41,597 bases of DNA from Opitutia bacterium. GTDB taxonomy: Bacteria > Verrucomicrobiota > Verrucomicrobiia > Opitutales > Opitutaceae. Below are positions 17,860 through 24,718 of this stretch, piece after piece. Made by a program: the position numbers and the translations under genes. The notes beneath the pieces were generated by a model, which saw only the letters and a program-made list of their open reading frames with translations, did no database searches and had not been told where the DNA came from. The DNA is taken from positions 1 to 41,597 of the forward strand of contig CANGHW010000033.1 of assembly GCA_947453695.1 (NCBI GenBank), written 5' to 3'. Within the stretch, counting starts at the first letter, position 1. Every line of letters begins with the position of its first letter.

Positions 17860-18189
17860 ACGAAGACCAAGCTCCTCTTCCTCTGCTCGCGCAACCAGTG
17901 GCGCTCCCCCACCGCCGAGGCGCTTTTCCGCGATCATGCGCGCTACGAGGCTCGCTCCGCCGGCACAGTCGACCGCGCCCGTGTGAAACTCACCGCCGGC
18001 CACGTTGGTTGGGCCGAAGTGATTTTCTGCATGGAGAAAAAGCACGCCGCCGCCGTGACGGAGCGCTTCGCCGCCGAGCTCGGCGACAAACCTCTCATCG
18101 TCCTCCGCATCCCCGACGACTATCAGTTCATGGAACCCGATCTCGTCGCCCTCCTGCAGGCCGAACTCGCCGCGCACTTAGACCTCTGA
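17860..18189 (+). CDS. low-molecular-weight protein tyrosine phosphatase-like protein, no canonical start codon
   Basis: The frame encodes KTKLLFLCSRNQWRSPTAEA, holding the LMW-PTP P-loop C-x5-R-S (CSRNQWRS), and ends with RIPDDYQFMEPDLVALLQ, which carries the conserved acidic Asp pair. This is a full short member of the family, about 110 residues. The natural start position is occupied by ACG at 17860 (ACG-AAG-ACC-AAG). No ATG, GTG or TTG lies in frame between the TAG at 17707 and a GTG at 17983, and that GTG would remove the P-loop. So translation starts at a non-standard codon (ACG, or an upstream ATT/ATC), or the gene has lost its start, or there is a sequence error. The coding body is intact with no frameshift. 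Predicted role: dephosphorylation of tyrosine-phosphorylated proteins or small substrates. Confidence 0.72.
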   Translation, partial: TKTKLLFLCSRNQWRSPTAEALFRDHARYEARSAGTVDRARVKLTAGHVGWAEVIFCMEKKHAAAVTERFAAELGDKPLIVLRIPDDYQFMEPDLVALLQAELAAHLDL

Positions 18190-18270
18190 GCCTCGCCCAC
18201 TTTACGCCCGAAAATACCCGAGACCACCTCGCCGATTGCGCGTCCTCCTCCCCAACCAACCCCTCGCGCC

Positions 18271-19896
18271 ATGTCCTCCGTCACTCGCCTCTTTCGTCTC
18301 TCGGCGTTCACCGCCCTTTCCGTCGCTTCCGCCTTCACGCTCTTGGCCCAGTCGGCCGGTGACTTCCCGTTTCCTCCTCCGGGTGGCGGCCGCGGCTTCG
18401 GCGGCGGTCCGATGAATCAGGAGCGAAAAATCCTCTCCCAATTCGACCGCAACGGCGACGAACACCTCGACGCCACCGAGCGCGCCGCGGCCCGCGAATT
18501 CCTTCGGGCCAATCCCCAGGGCGGTGGCTTCGGGCGCGGCGGCGGGCGCGGCCCCGGCGGCTTCGGTGGCCGCGGCGGTCGGTCCGAGCCCACCTCTCCC
18601 GGCATCCCGCTCACGCCCGCCGAGGTGAAGACCTACGACGCGAAGACCCCGCTCTACGAGCCCACCGCCCTCCGCACTCTCTTTCTCACGTTCCCGTCCG
18701 CCGACTGGGAACAGGAGCTCGAGGACTTCCACAAGACCGACGTCGAGGTCCCCGCCACCCTCGTCGTCGACGGCCAGACTTACCGCGATGTCGGCGTCCA
18801 CTTCCGTGGCATGTCCTCCTACTTCATGGTCCGCGCCGGCTCCAAACGTTCCCTCAACCTCACGCTCGACGACGTCCACGCCGGCCAAAACCTCCTCGGC
18901 TTCCGCACCCTCAATCTCCTCAACTCCCACGAGGACGCCTCCTTCCTCCGTCCCGTCATTTTCAGCGCCATCGCCCAGAACTACCTTCCGGCCCCGCGCG
19001 TGAATTTCGTCCGCGTCGTCATCAACGGCGAAAACTGGGGCATCTACGCCAACGCCGAACAGTTCAACAAGGACTTCACCCACTCCCGCCTCAACACCTC
19101 CAAGGGCGCCCGCTGGAAAGTCCCCGGCTCCCCCGGCGGCCGCGGCAATCTCGCCTACCTCGGCGAAGACCCCGAGCCCTACCGCCGCATCTACGAGATC
19201 AAGTCCAAGGACGATCCCAAGGCCTGGGCCAAGCTGATCCGCTTCACGCGCACCCTCCGCGACACGCCCGTCGACCAGCTCGAGGCCGCCCTAGCCCCGC
19301 TCTTCGACCTCGATGGTGCCCTGCGCTTCCTCGCCCTCGATCTCACGTTCGTCAACGGCGACGGTTTCTGGACGCGCTCCAGCGACTACAGCATCGCCGA
19401 GGATGACAAGGGCCGCCTCCACCTCATCCCTCACGATATGAACGAGACGTTCAACTTCGGCGGCCCCGGCGGACGCGGCGGTCCATTCCCTGGTCGCGGC
19501 CCCGGTCCCGGCTTCGGTGGCGATCGCCCGCCCGGCGGCTTTCCTGGCCGCGGCCCCGGCGGCATGGGTCAGCGCGGCGCCGGCGTGAAAACCGATCCGC
19601 TCATCAACGCCGCCAATGACAACTCCCCCCTCTCCGCCAAACTCCTCGCCGTCCCCGCGCTCCGCGCCAAATACCTCGCCTACGTCCACGAGCTCGCCGA
19701 CCGCTGGCTCGACTGGGAGCGCCTCGGCCCGATCGCGCGCAGCTACCATGACCTCATTGCCGACGATGTGAAGCGCGACACCCGCAAGCTCGAGTCCACC
19801 GAGGACTTCCTCGCCTCCCTCGACGAGGACCCGAAGAGCCTCAAGGCCTTCGCCGACCAGCGCCGCGCCTACCTCCTCGAGCAGACGAAGCCGTAG
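18271..19896 (+). CDS. secreted CotH-kinase-family protein with EF-hand and Gly/Arg-rich segments
   Basis: The protein has 541 residues with a signal peptide (FTALSVASAFTLLAQSAG). It then has an EF-hand-like calcium loop FDRNGDEHLDATE near residues 53-65 and a Gly/Arg-rich low-complexity stretch. The CotH domain spans about 110-520 with VHFRGMSSYFM, LNLLNSHEDASFLRP and the motif LIPHDMNETFN. A second Gly/Pro/Arg-rich insert (GGPGGRGGPFPGRGPG) interrupts the CotH domain near residues 390-430. CotH proteins are atypical protein kinases of the spore coat and surface in other bacteria; here the target is unknown, and secretion with calcium binding suggests a surface role. It lies 81 bases after the phosphatase-like gene, which could form a kinase-phosphatase pair, though that is speculative. 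Confidence 0.9.
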   Translation: MSSVTRLFRLSAFTALSVASAFTLLAQSAGDFPFPPPGGGRGFGGGPMNQERKILSQFDRNGDEHLDATERAAAREFLRANPQGGGFGRGGGRGPGGFGGRGGRSEPTSPGIPLTPAEVKTYDAKTPLYEPTALRTLFLTFPSADWEQELEDFHKTDVEVPATLVVDGQTYRDVGVHFRGMSSYFMVRAGSKRSLNLTLDDVHAGQNLLGFRTLNLLNSHEDASFLRPVIFSAIAQNYLPAPRVNFVRVVINGENWGIYANAEQFNKDFTHSRLNTSKGARWKVPGSPGGRGNLAYLGEDPEPYRRIYEIKSKDDPKAWAKLIRFTRTLRDTPVDQLEAALAPLFDLDGALRFLALDLTFVNGDGFWTRSSDYSIAEDDKGRLHLIPHDMNETFNFGGPGGRGGPFPGRGPGPGFGGDRPPGGFPGRGPGGMGQRGAGVKTDPLINAANDNSPLSAKLLAVPALRAKYLAYVHELADRWLDWERLGPIARSYHDLIADDVKRDTRKLESTEDFLASLDEDPKSLKAFADQRRAYLLEQTKP

Positions 19897-20113
19897 TCCG
19901 CCGCCGCCGGCCTCCCGCCGCCCCGCCCCCCCGGTCGTTCGTCACTGCCGGGGCGCGTTTCATCACATCAGCGTCGCCGCGCCACTCGCGCATCGACTCG
20001 CTGGTCCGCATCGCACCGCTTCGCTCCATATCGCTGCGGGCTCCCGTCGTCGCCGTTCTTCTCCGCGGCTGAGGTGCTAACGTCCTAGCCGTCTTCCACG
20101 CGGCGGGCGCACC

Positions 20114-20377
20114 TTGCCCCGCCCTCGCCGCCCTATCGCCCGATCCGGCATCCGCCTCACCTTCCGCCGCGGCCCCGAGGGCAACGTCCTCATCGAGGTC
20201 GCCAACAGCGGCCAGTGGATCGCCCCCGGCGCCACCGAGCGCAGAGTCCCGTCGCTCGGCATCGGCCTCGAAAACCTCCGCCAGCGCCTCGCGAAATACT
20301 TCCCCGGCAAACACGAATTCACCACCGTGCCCGGCGAGGGCTGGGTGGTCGTCCGCCTGCGGCTCCAGGAACCGTAG
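20114..20377 (+). pseudogene. C-terminal fragment of a LytS/YehU-type histidine kinase
   Basis: About 75 residues match only the end of the HATPase_c domain of LytS-like sensor kinases: IRLTFRRGPEGNVLIEVANSG, then LGIGLENLRQRLAKYFPG, then WVVVRLRLQEP. The GIGLENLRQRL motif is the G2 box. No membrane region, His_kinase domain or N box is found upstream (19897-20113 is GC-rich sequence without protein-like frames). This is therefore a remnant and cannot be a working kinase. No LytR-type regulator is left beside it. Confidence 0.75.
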
Positions 20378-20478
20378 CCGGATTCGGCTGCCCGGTGTCA
20401 TTCGTCACAAATTAGGCTACGTTCGCCACAACTGCCGTGACGTTCCCGGGCCGCCCGGCTGCCCTGCGAGGCTTAGCC

Positions 20479-20889
20479 ATGCCTGCCCGGCCTGAGTTTA
20501 GCCCCCCCGACCACCCGGTCCCCGCCCCGGTCCACCCCGCGGCCCAGACCCGCCGCGCCACGTTTGCCGAACTCTTCTGCGCCCAGCGGGGCGTCGCTCC
20601 CGCCGACTACCCGGCCGCCGCCTTCCGCGCCGCGCTTCACCCCCCGGCCCGCCTGTTCCTGCCCCTCCTCAACGCCCTCGACTCCGACTTTTTCGCCGCC
20701 GACCACGACCTCATTGCCAACGTCGGCCAGCTCACCTCCACCGGCGACCTCGACCTCGACTTCGAAGAGCACCGCTACCACCCGAAGAACCAAAGCCGCC
20801 TGCGCCGCTTCTTCCTCCTCAGCGTCTCGACCGAGCGCCTCAGCCGCCTCGTCCGCAACGTCTTCCGGGCCGCTCGCTCCCAGCCCTAG
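20479..20889 (+). CDS. conserved hypothetical protein, helical
   Basis: This 136-residue protein has no known domain. It has a Pro-rich N-terminus, then a region beginning ATFAELFCAQRGVAPADYPAA and a C-terminal helical part DSDFFAADHDLIANVGQL...HRYHPKNQSRLRRFFLLSVS. The ATG at 20479 has a plausible Shine-Dalgarno, GCGAGG, seven bases upstream, unlike most genes here; an in-frame start at 20437 would add 14 residues. I recall similar proteins in Opitutaceae but cannot verify. The function is unknown. The flanking bases to 21116 hold nothing recognisable. Confidence 0.7.
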   Translation: MPARPEFSPPDHPVPAPVHPAAQTRRATFAELFCAQRGVAPADYPAAAFRAALHPPARLFLPLLNALDSDFFAADHDLIANVGQLTSTGDLDLDFEEHRYHPKNQSRLRRFFLLSVSTERLSRLVRNVFRAARSQP

Positions 20890-21116
20890 GCCAAAAGCTG
20901 AGGTAGTCCGGCCACGTTCAGCCTCCACGCTCGCGCCCCGCCACGCCCGCTGGGCACCAGGCTCCCTCCTGCTCCCCGCGCGCCACGCCTTCGCGACCCT
21001 CCCATTTCCCGTGCCTGCGCCACCGCCGGTGCACCACCGTAGTTTTACGCGTCGCCCTCAGGAAATCCTTAGTCGCCGCCCATTGACCCACCGCTCCTTT
21101 CTGCCAACCTCACTGC

Positions 21117-21365
21117 ATGAGAATCGACGGCCAATCCGCCTACCAGTCCTACGGCTTTTTGACGCAGTCTCCGACCGTGGTCCACACCCGCACGCCCGAT
21201 GCAGAGGCGGCCGAGGCCACCACCCCGCTCAAATCTCATTCCTCCGAGCACAGCAAGGCCGACCAAGATTACGCCCAAGCCCAACTGCACAGCCGCATTT
21301 ACGGCCACGCCTCAGCCGTGTCGTCCGCCGTCGTCGGCCTCCTCGAAGGCACGCCGGATCTCTGA
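21117..21365 (+). CDS. small hypothetical protein
   Basis: This 82-residue frame starts MRIDGQSAYQSYGFLTQSP and ends AVSSAVVGLLEGTPDL. It has no signal peptide, membrane helix or known motif, but its amino-acid composition is balanced rather than the Arg/Pro-rich pattern of false frames in this GC-rich DNA. The gene stands alone. A plausible lineage-specific protein. Confidence 0.5.
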   Translation: MRIDGQSAYQSYGFLTQSPTVVHTRTPDAEAAEATTPLKSHSSEHSKADQDYAQAQLHSRIYGHASAVSSAVVGLLEGTPDL

Positions 21366-21553
21366 TCCCCGGATCAGGAGAAAACAAAACTCTAGCACCG
21401 GTCCCGCGACAGGAAAATTCGTCTCCCGTTGCGGCGTGAAAATGGGCAGCTAAGCCCGCCACATGTTAGAGGCAGGAGGGATGTTAACGGGGAGAGTCAA
21501 CCCAACCGATAATCCCATTGGCCAGGTCCGTAGAATCGGTTTCTCTGCGATGC

Positions 21554-21790
21554 ATGGACCAACAAACTGCGCGCTTTTTCACGTCCGCATTTCTTCCGTT
21601 ACTGCTCTGGGTCGGGCTGCCGTTACTCGCCGTCGTTTTCATGGTCAGCGTGTCGTCTCGCTTGAAAAAGATTCACGACGTGCTCACGGACATAAGGGGA
21701 GAGATGGAGAACGCCCGGTTGCAAACGATGCGAGACCGGGCGCAGAGTCCGGGGCCGCGTGCGCAAAGCCGAACCGGCGAGCACGACTAG
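21554..21790 (+). CDS. small single-span membrane protein
   Basis: This 78-residue protein starts MDQQTARFFTSAFLPLLLWV. One membrane helix lies at about 9-31 (TSAFLPLLLWVGLPLLAVVFMV), followed by a short helical cytoplasmic tail with a likely coiled coil (SRLKKIHDVLTDIRGEMENARLQ). The ATG at 21554 is preferred over the in-frame upstream codon at 21518 because the added residues are unlike a protein N-terminus. The function is unknown. The 258 bases to the next gene hold no recognised feature. Confidence 0.6.
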   Translation: MDQQTARFFTSAFLPLLLWVGLPLLAVVFMVSVSSRLKKIHDVLTDIRGEMENARLQTMRDRAQSPGPRAQSRTGEHD

Positions 21791-22048
21791 CTTTGAGTAT
21801 CTCAAGGGAGGCAACCTTCCGTTTTAGATCGTGAATTGTGGGTGCCCGTCGCGTTGGTTGCATTGTGTCCTAACACTTCAATTCGTCTCGGGATGCTTTT
21901 TCTCCTGCTTGCGGCAGCGGCGCTCGCCCCAGACCTTTAAATCGGGTCGCTAAACTATTACCTCCTCTACGCCCCAGCTATCGACCATCGCGGCAGCGAG
22001 CCAACTCCCTCAATTGACGAACCTGCACAATCCCGGAATCGTTCGACC

Positions 22049-22969
22049 ATGAAGCGTAAATCGCTCGGACGGTATTTCTCGGTCTTACTTTTTTGCTCGA
22101 GCTCACTCTTTTTGCCGGCCGCCGAGACGCTCGCCGAACTCATAGCCAAGGCGCGCGCCGGTGATGCTAACGCCGCTTTCCGGGTCGGAATGTGTTATGC
22201 GAATGGCGACGGAGTAGCGAAAGATTTGGTGCAGGCCGCGACCTTCTACGGTCAAGCTGCGATTCATGGCATCGTCGAAGCCCAATTCAATCTGGCAGAG
22301 ATGTATTTAGCAGGCGACGGAGTTCCAAAGGATCTAGTGTTAGCCCATGTTTGGTGGAATGTCTGTGGAGCTACAGGTAACAAGAGTGCTAAGCAAAAAC
22401 TAGCGACCATTGAGCCGCAGATGACGCCGGAACAGAAGGCGCAGGCGATGGCACTCGCGCGCGAAACATTTGCTGCCATCCAGAAAAGTAAGGCAGCACC
22501 ACCGCGGAACGCAGCCCCCACAACAGAGAAATTTGCCGACCCCGCGCGTTCGTCCAAATCCGAAGTGCAAGGCCCCATTCGAAAGACGCAAAAAGTCCGT
22601 CCAGTGATTCTGGCCGAACGCCCGGCCGGGACCGCAAACATTGGCCCGACGGCGATTGATGCACGCTGGAGTAACTACGGAGCCCATCTGCACCGGATGA
22701 TGGAATCGGTGCAGTTTCAGTGGGAACGCCTTTTAACCGAGAACAAAGTCTACCCAGCCTCCGGCAGCACGGTAACGGTCAAGTTTGTGATGGATTCAAA
22801 AGGCCTGATCGCGCGAATCGTCAACGTAGACAGCACGGCTGGCGAATTGGCGTCACGTGCTTGTGTGACCGCAATCATGGGCCGTGCGCCATATGGCGAT
22901 TGGAACGCCGACATGATAGCCGTTCTCGGTGAACAACAGGAGATGACGTTCACCTTCTATTATCAGTAG
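22049..22969 (+). CDS. secreted Sel1-repeat protein with TonB-like C-terminal domain
   Basis: The protein has 306 residues with a signal peptide (YFSVLLFCSSSLFLPAAE). Two Sel1-like repeats cover about 34-110 (AAFRVGMCYANGDGVAKDLVQAA and AQFNLAEMYLAGDGVPKDLVLA). A charged Pro/Ala linker follows, then a C-terminal TonB/TolA-like alpha-beta domain at about 215-306 (VTVKFVMDSKGLIARIVNV, then ASRACVTAIMGRAPYGDW). The domains suggest periplasmic protein-protein contacts, but no binding partner is encoded beside it. Its GC content is visibly lower than that of neighbouring genes, and it ends just before the integrase remnant, so it may belong to the integrated element at tRNA-Leu. Confidence 0.85.
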   Translation: MKRKSLGRYFSVLLFCSSSLFLPAAETLAELIAKARAGDANAAFRVGMCYANGDGVAKDLVQAATFYGQAAIHGIVEAQFNLAEMYLAGDGVPKDLVLAHVWWNVCGATGNKSAKQKLATIEPQMTPEQKAQAMALARETFAAIQKSKAAPPRNAAPTTEKFADPARSSKSEVQGPIRKTQKVRPVILAERPAGTANIGPTAIDARWSNYGAHLHRMMESVQFQWERLLTENKVYPASGSTVTVKFVMDSKGLIARIVNVDSTAGELASRACVTAIMGRAPYGDWNADMIAVLGEQQEMTFTFYYQ

Positions 22970-22984
22970 CGTGGCGAGGTCCGA

Positions 22985-23446
22985 ATTTAACGACAACGCA
23001 CGGCGGAATCTTTCAGGAGATGCCTCGACCTCTTGGGTGGGACCACTGAAATCCAGAGTCTTGGGTATTGCCCTTCCGTTCCGCTGCGAAAACTTCCGCT
23101 TCCTTTTCCTCGGCCATCTCGACCGAAAGGGCCGGAAGTTGGTGAAATACCAATCCAAGACTCCAATGAGCGACAGTTCACCGAGCCGTGTGAAAGAGGC
23201 CTCTCCATCGGCCAACTGGGAGGGCGTCAGTCGAGTCGTGACGGTCTTAATGGCGCCATCGGCGTTGGCCGCCTAAACCTCAAGGCGGTTCTGCTCGCCC
23301 TCGGCCTAGGCGTGCGTCTTGAACCGCTTCCTCACCCGCTGGCCGCCAAGGGAACCGGATAGCTCAAACGTGAAGTAACTGACCCCATGTTGGGTGAGTC
23401 GCACGCGACGGATGCGAAGTTCGGCATTGTCCAAACGCGCCTCCAT
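22985..23446 (-). pseudogene. decayed tyrosine recombinase/integrase N-terminus next to tRNA-Leu
   Basis: On the minus strand an ATG at 23446 opens MEARLDNAELRIRRVRLTQH and continues through GVSYFTFELSGSLGGQRVRK and RFKTHA. An in-frame TAG follows (23306-23308), then AEGEQNRLEV, a second TAG (23273-23275), then TTRLTPSQLADGEASFTRLG and SLIGVLDWYFTNF. After that the frame shifts to ALSVEMAEEKEAEVFAAERKG. This string matches, from memory of the family, the N-terminal arm of integrases with the order RRxFKT, AEGExxRLE, TTxLTPxQLxxxEA and Yxxxx. Two stops and a frameshift, plus loss of the catalytic C-terminal domain, make it a pseudogene. It lies 90 bases beyond the 3' end of tRNA-Leu in the same orientation, the classic layout of an integrated element. 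Confidence 0.7.
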
Positions 23447-23470
23447 GCCGAGGCGGGCGGTGTCAACGGA

Positions 23471-23499
23471 CACTCATACCGCCGATTCTGGTATGAGTG
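23471..23499. repeat. perfect 10-base inverted repeat between tRNA-Leu and the integrase remnant
   Basis: CACTCATACC (23471-23480) and GGTATGAGTG (23490-23499) are exact inverse copies with a nine-base spacer. There is no T-tract in either direction. It may be an arm-type integrase binding site, an excisionase site, or a transcription stop after the tRNA. Confidence 0.5.
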
Positions 23500-23535
23500 A
23501 CGCGGCTTTAGGAGCGATTTACCTCAGACAGGAGC

Positions 23536-23620
23536 TGGTGCCCGGGGTGGGAATCGAACCCACAAGGATTGCTCCGGAAGATTTTGAGTCTACTGCGTCT
23601 GCCAATTCCGCCACCCGGGC
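23536..23620 (-). tRNA. tRNA-Leu, anticodon CAA
   Basis: On the minus strand the 85-base gene has a 7-bp acceptor stem GCCCGGG/CCCGGGC, the D-arm GTGGCGGAATTGGCAGACGC, and an anticodon loop CTCAAAA with anticodon CAA after U33. A long variable arm of class II type is present, as is the T-loop GGTTCGATTCC, and the CCA end is encoded (complement of 23536-23538). The structure is intact, so the tRNA should be functional. Element scars beyond its 3' end indicate use as an integration target. Confidence 0.97.
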
Positions 23621-23779
23621 TTGGGTCCAGCGTCCGCGGAAACTGGGAAACCGCGTCCGTCATGTCCACGTAAAATTTCTGCCCCCCGTTTTGAACGTAG
23701 TCCGGCCTCACCGCGTCTCTCCTTCCGTCAAGTTACCCGTTCTTTTTAGAAAAGTTCATAGTTTACAGTCAAAGTCGGC

Positions 23780-23815
23780 AGGGGCGCTGGGAGTAATCCT
23801 GGCGCCCCTTCTGTT
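23780..23815 (+). terminator. strong hairpin upstream of rsmE
   Basis: AGGGGCGC (23780-23787) pairs perfectly with GCGCCCCT (23802-23809), and GGA/TCC extends the stem inside. It is followed by TCTGTTTT. It lies in the 329-base gap between tRNA-Leu and rsmE that otherwise holds no gene. It may end a short transcript or insulate rsmE. Confidence 0.4.
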
Positions 23816-23949
23816 TTCCGGCGCCGCCCGCGTCCGCCGCGCCCGCGTGTTCCCCACCTTGGAGCATCCCGCCTCGGAGCGTCCCCCACCCAAGCCGGTG
23901 GTTGAATCCGTTCTTCCCCGCCTGCGCTTCCCCGTCCAACGTCGAACCT

Positions 23950-24708
23950 ATGTCCGACTTCCGCGCCTTCGCCCGGCCCGCCACTCCGGAGCCCGCTGAC
24001 TTCACCCTCTCGCCCGAGGAGTCGCATCATCTCGTCGCGGTCAATCGCGCTCGCGCCGGCGCCACCGTCGTGGTCTTCGACGGGCTCGGCCACGAGTGGA
24101 TCTGCGAGCTCACTTCCGATCGCAAAAATGCCGCCGTGCTCCGGGTCCGTTCCGCGCGCGCCACTCCGCCGCTGCCGTTTTTGATTACCCTCGGCCAGGC
24201 CCTCCCCAAGGGCCCGGGCATGGACGCCATCGTCCGCAAAGCCACCGAGATCGGCGCCGCGCGTATCGTCCCGCTCGAGAGCGAGCGCACCCAGGTCCAT
24301 CTCGACGGCGATCGTTCGGACAAAAAAATCGAGAAATGGCAGACCGCCGCCCTCGAAGCCGCCAAACAATGCGGCAACCCGTTTCTCCCCGAGGTCCTGC
24401 CCGTGCAAAGTGCCTCTGCCTTGATCGTGGCCGCCGCCGACTACGATTTGCGCCTCATCGCCAGCCTCCACCCCGGGGCACAGTCGCTGAAGCCGGTCCT
24501 CGCCGCGTTTCGCGCCACTCACCACCGCGCCCCGCGGAAAGTCCTCTGGCTCGTCGGCCCCGAGGGAGATTTCAGCCCCGGCGAGATGGCCCTCGCGCTG
24601 GCCCACGGTTTCGCTCCGATCACCCTCGGCCCGCTCGTGCTCCGCTGCGAGACGGCTGCCGTCTACGCCCTTAGTGTCCTGAGCTACGAATTGCTGAATG
24701 CCGAATAA
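23950..24708 (+). CDS. rsmE: RsmE, 16S rRNA m3U1498 methyltransferase
   Basis: The 252-residue SPOUT methyltransferase is the normal length. It methylates N3 of U1498 in 16S rRNA using S-adenosylmethionine. An N-terminal PUA-like part carries the start-proximal motif LSPEESHHLVAVNRARAGATVVVFDGLG. The SPOUT knot follows with ITLGQALPKGPGMDAIVRKATEIG and LESERTQVH, then KWQTAALEAAKQCGNPFLPEV and the cofactor-binding LVGPEGDFSPGEMALA and LGPLVLRCETAAVYALSVL. The ATG at 23950 is chosen over 23902 because the added residues are non-conserved. Its stop overlaps or nearly abuts the start of the following peptidase gene, so the two may be co-transcribed. Confidence 0.95.
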   Translation: MSDFRAFARPATPEPADFTLSPEESHHLVAVNRARAGATVVVFDGLGHEWICELTSDRKNAAVLRVRSARATPPLPFLITLGQALPKGPGMDAIVRKATEIGAARIVPLESERTQVHLDGDRSDKKIEKWQTAALEAAKQCGNPFLPEVLPVQSASALIVAAADYDLRLIASLHPGAQSLKPVLAAFRATHHRAPRKVLWLVGPEGDFSPGEMALALAHGFAPITLGPLVLRCETAAVYALSVLSYELLNAE

Positions 24709-24718
24709 CCTTTTCTCC

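Noticed and set aside
22853-23215. A 120-codon minus-strand frame as an intact gene
   Set aside because: Its first part continues the integrase reading after two stop codons, and the rest is out of frame with the similarity; it is treated as part of the pseudogene.
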